Source of the DNA: Lentzea aerocolonigenes
GTDB lineage: Bacteria > Actinomycetota > Actinomycetes > Mycobacteriales > Pseudonocardiaceae
DNA: 12,016 bases
Reading direction: 5' to 3'
Assembly (NCBI RefSeq): GCF_000955955.1
Contig: NZ_JYJG01000517.1
Coordinates: 1 to 12,016 of the forward strand
The position numbers and the translations under genes are program-made. This document shows, piece by piece, positions 1 through 7,703 of the stretch. The notes beneath the pieces were generated by a model. The model worked only from the letters and a program-made list of their open reading frames with translations. It ran no database searches and was not told where the DNA came from. How positions within the stretch are numbered: position 1 is the stretch's first letter; every line of letters starts with the position of its first letter.

Positions 1-53
1 GTATCGAAGTCCGGGGTCGATGGGAGTCGCGCCTGAGGTGGTTCCTGGTGGCC

Positions 54-944
54 CTAGTCGCCGGTCTTCGAGGTCGCCTTCTCGTAGGCGACCTCGAACG
101 CCTCGTCGGCCGGAACCGCGATGTGCGGGACCACGCCGACGGCTTCCCAGTTCGTGCCGGAGATCGGGTTGATCGAGCGGCCGTTGGGAACCGCGGACTT
201 GAGGTGCGGGCCGACCCGGTAGCGGCTGCCGGGGTGGGCACCTCCCCTCGTGGTCTCACCGATGAGGGTGGCGCGCTTGGTCTGCTGGAGGTTGTAGCTC
301 AGCTCCTCGGCACCGGAGAACGTGCGGCTGCTGGTGAGCACGTAGATCGGCTTCTTGCCGCCGAACTTCGGGCCCGGCACGAACGGCAGCGTCCAGTACT
401 GCTCGGTGGTGTCCGTGGTGCGGTCGTAGATGTCGTTGAGGTGGAAGCGCTCGTCGAACAGGTAGCTGCAGATCAGCGCGACCGTGTTGGGGTCGCCGCC
501 GACGTTGTCGCGCAGGTCGATGATCAGCGCGTCGGTGTGCGCGATGAGGTTCATGGCCGCGGTGACGGCGGGCGTCGCGATCTCGGCGTCGTGCAGCATG
601 CGGAGCTTGAGCAGGCCGATGTTGCCCTCGAGGCGCTCGATCCTGGTGATGCCGAACGCGTCCTGCTCGGCTTCCTTCCGGTACGCCTCCTGGTCCCAGG
701 CGAACTCCTGGCCGTTGTCCGGGACCTCGGCCTCGCTGTGGAGCAGGCGGAGGTGCTTGTCGCCGTTGACGCTCTGCAGGTCCTTCGTGACCCGTGCCGC
801 GAACTCCTCATCGTCCGCCGCGTCGGCGTAGGCACCCTCGGCCAGGCGGCTGCGCAGGACGGTGGCGATCTCGGCGGCCGTGTCCGGGAAGACGTAGTAG
901 GAGGCTAGCTGGGAGCACAGGAGTTCGATCTCTGGTTCACGCAC
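54..944 (-). CDS. S41-family (IRBP/tricorn-core-like) peptidase, cytosolic
   Basis: A 296-residue protein of the S41 serine peptidase superfamily. Seen: an N-terminal helical segment (about 1-60) typical of the IRBP-like branch, a GDKHL motif with His64, the LRDNVGG substrate-binding loop near 144-150, a TSSRTFSGAEE nucleophile motif with Ser210, and IGETTRGGAHPG near 228-239 with Glu230. By analogy with the S41B/tricorn core, His64, Ser210 and possibly Glu230 would form the catalytic set, so the enzyme looks active. There is no signal peptide, membrane segment or PDZ domain, so it probably acts in the cytosol. The GTG at 944 is chosen because the family's N-terminal helix begins there; no good ribosome binding site is visible. 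It lies 42 bp after the NRPS stop, same strand, and is probably co-transcribed. Its role in the pathway (precursor trimming, release, hydrolysis of the product for self-protection) cannot be read from sequence. Confidence 0.85.
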   Translation of the reverse strand: MREPEIELLCSQLASYYVFPDTAAEIATVLRSRLAEGAYADAADDEEFAARVTKDLQSVNGDKHLRLLHSEAEVPDNGQEFAWDQEAYRKEAEQDAFGITRIERLEGNIGLLKLRMLHDAEIATPAVTAAMNLIAHTDALIIDLRDNVGGDPNTVALICSYLFDERFHLNDIYDRTTDTTEQYWTLPFVPGPKFGGKKPIYVLTSSRTFSGAEELSYNLQQTKRATLIGETTRGGAHPGSRYRVGPHLKSAVPNGRSINPISGTNWEAVGVVPHIAVPADEAFEVAYEKATSKTGD

Positions 945-986
945 GGGCGCACACTAGCTTCGGGGCACGCCGCCGGCAGCCGAGTT

Positions 987-3900
987 TCAGCGCCGCCCCT
1001 CCTCTGCCCGCCGGCTCCCCCGCCGGCGAACCGCGGTCGCAGCGGCCGTGGTGCGCGTGCGAGGACGCGCAGTCCGTTCAGCGGGTGCGGCGGCCGCCGG
1101 CTGGAGCACGGCCGCGAGTGCGGAGATCGTCGGGTGGGCGAAGAAGGCGGTCAGCGGAACGTCGATGCCGTGGCGGTCGCGCAGTTCGTGACGTACCCGC
1201 ACGACGAGGAGCGACGTGCTGCCCGCGTCGAAGATGTTCTCCGCGACGCTGACCCTGGACACGCCCAGCACCTCGCACCACACCTCGTGCAGCAGGTCCT
1301 GGACCGGGTCGCTCGGCGGGAGGTGGTCCGTGCTCGGCGTGTGCTGCCGGGCGACGTTCTTCAGGGCGTTGCGATCGGTCTTGCCGTTCGGGGTCAACGG
1401 CAGTGCGGGCACCGTCAGGACTCGGCTGGGCACCATGTACTCGGGCAGGCGCTGTCGCAGGAACGCGCGCGTGCTGTGTTTGAGCACCCGCAGCAGCGTG
1501 CCCTGTCTCGGGTCGTTGCTCACCGGACCGTCGGCCGCCGGACGGTCGTGCACGAACCCGTGGCCGTCGCCGCGCAGGAAGGTGGTTCGGACGCGGCCCT
1601 CTTCCGGCCGCCGCGACGACCAGGCGTGGTGCGCCCGCAGGCCGTGCCGGGCCGCGATCTCGCCGAGCTCCTCCAGCGTGCACGCGGGTTCCGCGGCGGC
1701 GCCGGTCACGAGTCCGGCGAACCGGGCGACGCGGGCGTTCGGGATGCCGTCCACGACGACTGCGCCGGCGGTCGACGTGGCGAGCACCTGCTCCAGCCGG
1801 GCGAGGTCCTCCCAGTCGTGGTGCTCGCGAGGCGGGCCGGCGACCTCCGCACCGATCTTGAGAAGCACGTCGTAGCGGAACCGGGTCAGCTCGTTGTCGA
1901 AGCCGGACTCCTTGAGCGACACCTGGATTCCGGTCACCGCGGGCAGGGCGTCCTGCAGCCGGGTGAAGAAGCCGGGGTCGACGAGCAGCTCGTCCTCCTC
2001 CAGCGCGTGCCGGGCGGCCAGGGCGCGCAGCTCCTCCGGCCGCAGCCGTTCGTCGGCCCGCACCACGCTCGCGTGGAAGGCCTCCGCGAGCCGCAGGGAC
2101 CGCAGGTCGCCGACGAAGATGTGACCGCCGGGAGCGACGATCCGGCTCGCCGCGGTCAGCACGTCGCTCAGATAACCGACGCTCGGGAAGTACTGGGCGA
2201 CCGAGTTGATGATCACGCAGTCGACGAGGTCGCCCGCGGCCACCTCCGCGATCTGCTCGGCGGTCGCCGTCGCCAGCCGTACCCGGTCGCCGATGCCGCG
2301 CCGTTCGACCGCGTCGCGCACGTGGCCGATGGCCGTCGGGGAGAAGTCGACGCCCAGATAGCTGTCGGCGTCCGGAGCGAGCCGCAGGAGCAGCAGTCCG
2401 GTGCCGCACCCGATCTCGGCGAACGTGCGGGCGCCCGTCGCGGCGATGCGCGCCACGGTCCGCTCCACCCAGTCGCGCATGTCGGCTTCCGGCAGCGGTT
2501 CCTTGGTGTAGCTGCTCTGCCAGCCCTTGAGGTTGAAGTCGTCGTGCGCGGCGGGCTCGCCCTCCGCGTAGGTGTTGTCCCACAGGGTGCGCCAGTCGCC
2601 GGTCGTGTCACTCGACGGGTCCTGCTCGCTGCGCGGCGTCACGAAGGTGATCAGCTGGTCGTTCACCGCGATCGTGCACGCGTCGCGCACGCCGGGGCAG
2701 GACCGGGCGGCGGCGTCGACCTCCCCCGGCTCCACCCGGTGCCCGCGGATCTTCACCTGGTCGTCGAGGCGGCCCAGGTACTCGAGGTCGCCGTCGTTGC
2801 TCCACCGGACCAGGTCGCCGGTGCGGTACACCGGTTCGCCCCGCACCTCGGTGAACCGCTCGGCGGTCAGCTCCGGCCGGTCGAGGTAGCCCAGCGCGAG
2901 ACCCGCGCCGCCGATGCACAACTCTCCCGGCACGCCCAGCGGGACCGGGCGGCAGGCGGGGTCGGTGACGAACAGGCTGGTGTTCGCGATCGGCCTGCCG
3001 ATGCCGGTGGACGTGTCGTCGCGCCGCAGCACCGCCCTGGTCGACCAGATCGTGGTCTCCGTCGGGCCGTAGACGTTGTGGACCTCCGGCCCCAGCGCGG
3101 TCAGGGCCTGGGCGAGCGAGTGCGGCAGGTGCTCGCCACCGCACCAGATCTGGCGCAGCGAGGCCGGCGCGACACGGGTGGTCGCGGTGTAGAGCTTCCA
3201 CGTCGCGGGCGTCGCCTGCACGACGGTGATCTCCTCGGCCGCCAGCAGCCGGTGCAGCTCGTCCGGGTCGCCGCCGACTCCCGCCGGGCCGATGACCAGC
3301 GCACCTCCGGTCAGCAGCGGGAGCCAGAGCTCCAGTCCCGCGATGTCGAACGAGAGGGAGGTCAGCGCGAGCAGCCTGTCGTTCTCACCGAACGACGACT
3401 CCACCGCGAAGTCGTCCAGGAGGTTTCCGAGGCTCGTGTGGCCGACCAGCACTCCCTTGGGACGACCGGTGGAGCCGGACGTGTAGATCACGTACGCCAC
3501 GTCGGTGCCCGCCACGTCCGCCTGCGCAGCCGGGATCGCGGTCAGCGGCTCGTCCAGCGCGAGGACCTCGGTGCCCGCGGGCACCGGCACGCGCTCCGCG
3601 AGGTCGCGCGTGCTCAGCAGGACCTTGATGGCGGAGTCGTGCGTCATCTGCTCCAGTCGGGCGCGCGGGTATCCCGGATCGATCGGCACGTAAGCGCCAC
3701 CGGCGAGCCACACGCCGAGCAGACCGGCGGGCAGGTCACGGCCGCGAGGGAGCGCGACACCGGCCAGGTCACCCGGCTTCAGCCCGCGCGCGGCCAGTTC
3801 CGCGGCGATCACCCCGGCCCTGTGGAAGAGCTCCGCGAACGTGTAGGCACCGTCGGCCGCCCGCACCGCCACGGCGTCCGGGCGGCGCGACGCCGTCTCC

Positions 3901-5195
3901 CGCAGCCGTGCGGGCAACGCGCGGGGGTCGACCGGGCGCACCGGTCCGGTGCCGAACTCGGCGAGCACAGCCCGTTCCGCCGCGTCGGTCAGGTCGACGT
4001 CCTCGACGCGGAAGTCCTGACCGGAGGCGACGATCTCCCACAACCGCAACAGGTGCCGGCCGAACCGTTCCGCCGTCGCCCGGTCGAAGAGGTCGGTCGA
4101 GTACCGCAGCCGGCAGTCGAGACCGGCGTCGAGCACCGTGACGTCCAGGACCAGGTCGAACGGCGAGGAACCGGTGGCCAAGATGATCGGCTCCAGGGCG
4201 GCGCCCGGCAGGTCGGGCGCGGCGGTGGGACCGTCCTGCACCGTCAGCATCACCTGGACCAGCAGGTTGTGGGACAGGCTGCGCACCGGCGCCACGCCGT
4301 CGAGCAGCTCCTCGAACGGGACGTCCGGCCCGGAGCCCTTGAGCGTCACGTCCCGCACACGGCCGAGGCAGGTCGTGAACGACGGGTCGCCGCTCAGGTC
4401 CGCGGGGACCACCAGAGTGGTGGCGAGGGGCCCGACGAGGGCCTCCGTGCGCGGCGCCTGCGGGGTCGCGACCAGCAGCCGCGACTGCCCCGACCACCGG
4501 CTCAGCACCGCGGCGAACGAGGTCAGCAGCACCGTCCGCACGGTCGCGCCGTGCTCGCGCGCCACCTTTTCGAGGCCGTCGGCCAGCGGGGCGGGGACGT
4601 GCCACGACGTCAGGTCCGCGGCGAGCGTCTGCACGGCGGGGCGGGGACGATCCGCGGGCAGGTCGAGCACGGTCGGGAAACCGTCCAGCGCGCTCACCGC
4701 CGCCTTCACCTCTGCGGCCTCGGGCTCCTCGCGCCGGCGGATCGGCGGCTCCGGCAGGCTCGCGCCGTCCTGCCGGTAGAACGCCGCGACCTCGCGCAGG
4801 AAGACGTCCACGGACTCGGTGTCCGCCACCAGCTGGTGCAGGACGAACACCAGCTCACCGCCGCCCACGCCCACACGCACCAGGGGTGCGGCGGTGAGGT
4901 CGAACGGTTCCGCGGCGAAGCCCGCCAGACCGTCCCGCTCCTGCACCGTCACCCGCACCAGTGCCGGCACCTCCTGGACGGGGGTGCCGTCCACGACGCC
5001 GAACCGGGTGCGCAGCACCTCGTGCCGGGCGATCACGGCGTTGACCGCTCGTTCCAGCGCCGGCACGTCCAGCTCACCGCGCACGGCGAACCGCGCCTCC
5101 AGGTGGTGCAGCGCGGTACCCGGCACGAGCTGCTCGATGAACCAGATCCGCTGCTGTGCCGGCGTGACCGGGTGCGCGTTCGCCTCGGAAGTCAT
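987..5195 (-). CDS. NRPS module: C(degenerate)-A-NMT-PCP
   Basis: A 1402-residue non-ribosomal peptide synthetase. Domains in order: condensation (about 8-415; TPAQQRIWF, RHEVLRTRF, VPFEELL), adenylation (about 430-850; IYTSGSTGRPKG, YGPTETT, YRTGDL, LGRLDDQVKIRGHR), N-methyltransferase inserted after motif A8 (about 868-1115; EIGCGTG SAM loop at 927-933, IINSVAQYFP), the A10 lysine (NGK, Lys1272), and a peptidyl carrier (about 1297-1365, Ser1328 in FDAGSTSLL). The specificity code read against GrsA is D617 I618 L621 Q660 W684 G686 V708 I716 W717 K1272, closest to glycine codes, so N-methylglycine is the predicted unit. The condensation motif is H120-Q-L-V-A-D125-T instead of HHxxxDG, and the usual YADYAvWQ stretch is missing, so this domain may not condense. 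The ATG at 5195 overlaps the upstream stop as ATGA and has GGGGG 4 nt before it. The C-terminal tail (1370-1402) is Arg/Ala-rich. Confidence 0.93.
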   Translation of the reverse strand: MTSEANAHPVTPAQQRIWFIEQLVPGTALHHLEARFAVRGELDVPALERAVNAVIARHEVLRTRFGVVDGTPVQEVPALVRVTVQERDGLAGFAAEPFDLTAAPLVRVGVGGGELVFVLHQLVADTESVDVFLREVAAFYRQDGASLPEPPIRRREEPEAAEVKAAVSALDGFPTVLDLPADRPRPAVQTLAADLTSWHVPAPLADGLEKVAREHGATVRTVLLTSFAAVLSRWSGQSRLLVATPQAPRTEALVGPLATTLVVPADLSGDPSFTTCLGRVRDVTLKGSGPDVPFEELLDGVAPVRSLSHNLLVQVMLTVQDGPTAAPDLPGAALEPIILATGSSPFDLVLDVTVLDAGLDCRLRYSTDLFDRATAERFGRHLLRLWEIVASGQDFRVEDVDLTDAAERAVLAEFGTGPVRPVDPRALPARLRETASRRPDAVAVRAADGAYTFAELFHRAGVIAAELAARGLKPGDLAGVALPRGRDLPAGLLGVWLAGGAYVPIDPGYPRARLEQMTHDSAIKVLLSTRDLAERVPVPAGTEVLALDEPLTAIPAAQADVAGTDVAYVIYTSGSTGRPKGVLVGHTSLGNLLDDFAVESSFGENDRLLALTSLSFDIAGLELWLPLLTGGALVIGPAGVGGDPDELHRLLAAEEITVVQATPATWKLYTATTRVAPASLRQIWCGGEHLPHSLAQALTALGPEVHNVYGPTETTIWSTRAVLRRDDTSTGIGRPIANTSLFVTDPACRPVPLGVPGELCIGGAGLALGYLDRPELTAERFTEVRGEPVYRTGDLVRWSNDGDLEYLGRLDDQVKIRGHRVEPGEVDAAARSCPGVRDACTIAVNDQLITFVTPRSEQDPSSDTTGDWRTLWDNTYAEGEPAAHDDFNLKGWQSSYTKEPLPEADMRDWVERTVARIAATGARTFAEIGCGTGLLLLRLAPDADSYLGVDFSPTAIGHVRDAVERRGIGDRVRLATATAEQIAEVAAGDLVDCVIINSVAQYFPSVGYLSDVLTAASRIVAPGGHIFVGDLRSLRLAEAFHASVVRADERLRPEELRALAARHALEEDELLVDPGFFTRLQDALPAVTGIQVSLKESGFDNELTRFRYDVLLKIGAEVAGPPREHHDWEDLARLEQVLATSTAGAVVVDGIPNARVARFAGLVTGAAAEPACTLEELGEIAARHGLRAHHAWSSRRPEEGRVRTTFLRGDGHGFVHDRPAADGPVSNDPRQGTLLRVLKHSTRAFLRQRLPEYMVPSRVLTVPALPLTPNGKTDRNALKNVARQHTPSTDHLPPSDPVQDLLHEVWCEVLGVSRVSVAENIFDAGSTSLLVVRVRHELRDRHGIDVPLTAFFAHPTISALAAVLQPAAAAPAERTARPRTRTTAAATAVRRRGSRRAEEGRR

Positions 5196-7510
5196 CGGTC
5201 CCCCGTCAGTTCCGCCGGGTCGATCCCGGGGCAGTCGTCCAGCAGTGCCGGGTGCAGGTACGGCGTCCGGCCGAAGACCCGTGGCGCGACATCGGTCAGC
5301 AGCGCGTGGTCGTCCTCGGCGTAGGCCTGCCAGTCGACCCGGAAACCTCGCTCCCACAGGCCTCCGACGGCGCGCAGCCAGTCGGCGTGGTCGCCGGCCA
5401 GCCGCAGCAGCTCGGCGTCGGGGTGTGCCGCGGTCACGGTGCGCAGCGCGTCTTCCGCCGCGACGGGCTCGCCCTGCTGCACACCCCAGTAGCTCGGATC
5501 GCGGGCCTCGTCGGCGGACAACCACGAACCGGTGACGCCGGAGATCATCGGCGTCTCTGGTGCCCGCAGCCGCAGATCGCGCATCGGGCGCGAGTCGCCC
5601 TGGCCGCGGCGGCACACCGCCCTCGTCGCGTCCTCGGGTGAGAGGACGCCGCTCAGCGCGGCGGCGGTCAGCTCACCGGTACCGAGGCCCACCAGCACGT
5701 CGGGTGCGAGGCCCACGCTGCCGAGGAACGCGTGCTGCCCGAGGCCCAGCAGATGCAGCACGGGTCGCAGTACCTCCGCGCCCGACGGCAGGACACCCAG
5801 CCGGAACGCGTCGCGCACGCCCGCGAAGATCTCCTGACCCACCACCTGTTCGACGACGGTGAGCCCTTCGTCCACAGTGGACCGGAAGGCGGGTTCCGCG
5901 CCGTAGAGGGAGAAAGTCCCGGCGGAGACCTCGTCCGGCAGCAGGAGGACCAGGGTGGGCGGGGTGGCTGGGGCGGTGTGGTGCCGTCCCGCGTCCGGCC
6001 ACGCCACGGCGGCCGGGTCGCCGACCCGGACCAGCGCGGTCGTGCGCACGGCGAGGGCGGGACGACCGACCCGCAGCGTGTGCCCGATGTCCCGCAAGGA
6101 GTTCTCGGTGGAGCCGTCCACGGCCGCACGCAGCTCCCGCACGGTCGCGCCCAGGCGCTCCGGGTCGTCCGCGGACAGCGGCAGCAGCTGCCAGGACCGG
6201 CCCTTCCGTTCCGCGGCACGGACCTCGTGCTCGGCGTCACCGATGATGACGTGACCGTTCGTGCCGCCCAGCCCGAACGAGCTGATCGCCGCGTACCGGC
6301 CCTGTTCGGACCGCGGCCACTCGACCAGCCGGTCCGCCAGCGAGAACGGCGTCCCGCTCACGTCGACGGGCCGTGCGCCGCCCACGAGCGGTGCGTTGGG
6401 CGGGATCTGCCCGTGGCGCAACGCGAGCAGCGCGCCGATGACACCCGCGGCACCGGCGGCCGCGGTGAGGTTGCCGACGTTCGCCTTCACCGAGTGCAGG
6501 CGGCATTCGCCGGGCAGGGCGCCGGAGGAGTGGAAGGCCTGGGTCGCCGCGTCGATCTCCAGCGCGTCACCGATGCCGGTGCCGGAGCCGTGGCCTTCGA
6601 GCAGGCCGATGGCGGCCGCGCGCAGCTCCGCGACGTCGAGGGCCTCCTCGATCAGCTCGACCTGACCGGCGACTCCCGGCGCGGTGAAGCCCGCGCGTTC
6701 CCGGCCGTCGTTGTTCACCGCGGTACCGGCGACCACGCCGAGGATCGGGTTGCCCTCCGCCAGTGCCAGGTCGAGGCGGCGCAGGAAGAGGACGGCGACG
6801 CCGTTGCTCTCCACCGTGCCGTCGGCCGACGTCGTGTACGGCGCGCACCGCCCGCTGGGTGAGTAGATGCCGCCCTCGGTGACGAGGTAACCCGCGTCCC
6901 TGATGTTCACCGAGACGCCACCGGCCAGTGCCGAGTCGCATTCACCGGCGAGGATGGCCTGGCAGGCGAGGTGCACGGCGACGTTCGAGGACGAGCAGGC
7001 GGTCAGCACCGTCATCGACGGCCCGGTGAGGCCGTAGGCGTAGGAGACGCGGGTCGACAGGTAGTCCGGGCTCGTGCCGACCGACAGCGCCGACTGGTCC
7101 ACGGCACCGTCGGTGCGGAAGTCGATCCGCGGTCCGTAGTCGCTCGTCCGCTGACCCAGGAAGACACCGACCCGGTCGGGCAGTGCCCCGATGAACGCCC
7201 CGGAGCTCTCGACCGCCCGGTAGCAGGCCTCCAGGACCACGCGGTGCTGCGGATCGGTCAGCTCCGCCTCGGACCGGCCGAACCCGAACGCGGCCGGGTC
7301 GAATCCGAGTGCGTCCGCCATCGGATAGGCGGCGGCCACATAAGCCGGGTCCTTGTACCTGTGTTCGGGAACACCGCGACGCGCCAATTCGTCGTAATCG
7401 AATTCACGCCGCCCGGAACCGCCGGAGACGAGCAGCCTCCAGAAATCCGCGGTGTCGCGCACACCGGCCGCGCGGATCGACATGCCGACGACCGCAACAC
7501 GCTCAGACAT
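5192..7510 (-). CDS. Ketosynthase with inactive, truncated acyltransferase; no ACP
   Basis: A 772-residue type I PKS protein. The ketosynthase spans about 1-425: active Cys172 in TACSSS, His307 in EGHGSGTG, and SSFGLGGTNGH near 410-420. The second catalytic His of the usual NxGH motif is Asn347 (KANVGNLTAAAG). A linker leads to an acyltransferase-like region (about 519-755). There the GHSxGE nucleophile elbow reads GLGTGE (608-613), so both His and Ser are gone, the N-terminal GQGxQ is not recognisable, and the ferredoxin-like subdomain with the YASH/HAFH specificity motif is missing, since CRRG near 633-636 runs almost directly into the P-x-x-P-M-I-S-G-V-T-G strand. There is no ketoreductase, dehydratase or ACP. 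The frame is intact over its whole length, so this is not a recent pseudogene. Start: ATG with GAGG about 10 nt upstream. It is translationally coupled to the NRPS that follows. Acyl transfer without elongation, or a structural role, are the likeliest functions. Confidence 0.9.
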   Translation of the reverse strand: MSERVAVVGMSIRAAGVRDTADFWRLLVSGGSGRREFDYDELARRGVPEHRYKDPAYVAAAYPMADALGFDPAAFGFGRSEAELTDPQHRVVLEACYRAVESSGAFIGALPDRVGVFLGQRTSDYGPRIDFRTDGAVDQSALSVGTSPDYLSTRVSYAYGLTGPSMTVLTACSSSNVAVHLACQAILAGECDSALAGGVSVNIRDAGYLVTEGGIYSPSGRCAPYTTSADGTVESNGVAVLFLRRLDLALAEGNPILGVVAGTAVNNDGRERAGFTAPGVAGQVELIEEALDVAELRAAAIGLLEGHGSGTGIGDALEIDAATQAFHSSGALPGECRLHSVKANVGNLTAAAGAAGVIGALLALRHGQIPPNAPLVGGARPVDVSGTPFSLADRLVEWPRSEQGRYAAISSFGLGGTNGHVIIGDAEHEVRAAERKGRSWQLLPLSADDPERLGATVRELRAAVDGSTENSLRDIGHTLRVGRPALAVRTTALVRVGDPAAVAWPDAGRHHTAPATPPTLVLLLPDEVSAGTFSLYGAEPAFRSTVDEGLTVVEQVVGQEIFAGVRDAFRLGVLPSGAEVLRPVLHLLGLGQHAFLGSVGLAPDVLVGLGTGELTAAALSGVLSPEDATRAVCRRGQGDSRPMRDLRLRAPETPMISGVTGSWLSADEARDPSYWGVQQGEPVAAEDALRTVTAAHPDAELLRLAGDHADWLRAVGGLWERGFRVDWQAYAEDDHALLTDVAPRVFGRTPYLHPALLDDCPGIDPAELTGDR

Positions 7511-7591
7511 TACCCACCAACCTCACGAATAGCGTCGGCTCGAGTTGCCGGACGGGACGAGCGAACGCACATCGAGCCGCGCTCCGATGTT

Positions 7592-7607
7592 GTCTCGCCG
7601 GCGAGAC
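7592..7607. promoter_or_regulatory. Perfect 16-bp palindrome with CGCCGGCG core, candidate LmbU-family operator
   Basis: The sequence GTCTCGCCGGCGAGAC is identical to its own reverse complement. It lies 82 bp upstream of the PKS start and 97 bp upstream of the MbtH start. CGCCGGCG is, from memory, the palindromic core reported for the lincomycin regulator LmbU, and an LmbU-family gene lies 600 bp away. The 8-mer also occurs three times inside coding sequence (1021, 1763, about 4734), as expected at this GC content. The extension to 16 bp and the intergenic position are what set this copy apart. Confidence 0.55.
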
Positions 7608-7676
7608 GAGCGCAATCATGGACAGCGCGCCCCGGCGTGCTGCCGCGACGCCTGCCGCAGTGTCGCCGCAGACCGT

Positions 7677-7682
7677 TAGAGT
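7677..7682 (+). promoter_or_regulatory. Possible -10 element for mbtH-carrier operon
   Basis: TAGAGT matches four of six bases of TATAAT and would start transcription near 7689, just ahead of the ribosome binding site. No matching -35 hexamer is visible at normal spacing, so this is a weak call. Confidence 0.25.
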
Positions 7683-7690
7683 GATTCCGC

Positions 7691-7697
7691 AGGGGAG
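7691..7697 (+). promoter_or_regulatory. Ribosome binding site of the MbtH-like gene
   Basis: AGGGGAG ends 6 nt before the GTG at 7704. It fixes the GTG as the start, and the resulting N-terminus (MTNPFEDEEG) is the usual one for MbtH-like proteins. Confidence 0.7.
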
Positions 7698-7703
7698 AGT
7701 TCC

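Larger units (their letters stand above)
7511..7703. promoter_or_regulatory. Divergent promoter region between PKS/NRPS operon and mbtH-carrier operon
   Basis: This 193-bp gene-free stretch separates two divergent transcription units. It holds the 16-bp palindrome at 7592-7607, a candidate plus-strand -10 element and a strong ribosome binding site for the MbtH gene, and an imperfect inverted repeat around CTCGAG at about 7533-7552 nearer the PKS start. No convincing -35/-10 pair was found for the minus-strand operon. The position makes it the likely control point for the biosynthetic genes in both directions. Confidence 0.6.

Noticed and set aside
1..53. Possible further gene downstream of the S41 peptidase
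   Set aside because: Too short to judge; no start, ribosome binding site or hairpin terminator was visible in these bases.
48..908. A 286-codon open frame on the plus strand opposite the S41 peptidase
   Set aside because: It has no recognisable domain and biased composition, while the minus strand encodes a full S41 protein over the same bases.
1021..1028. CGCCGGCG copies within NRPS coding sequence (also at 1763 and about 4734)
   Set aside because: Only the 8-bp core is present in coding DNA of very high GC, where a few copies per 12 kb are expected by chance; no promoter context.
1134..5324. A very long open frame on the plus strand opposite the NRPS
   Set aside because: Its translation is low-complexity Arg/Gly/Val/His-rich with no family features. 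It is a shadow of high-GC third positions in the real gene, which has complete NRPS motifs.
5196..5615. N-terminal extension of the NRPS frame upstream of 5195
   Set aside because: The extra 140 residues are Arg/Ala/Gly-rich nonsense overlapping the PKS in another frame. The ATG at 5195 has a GGGGG site and begins directly at the first condensation motif.
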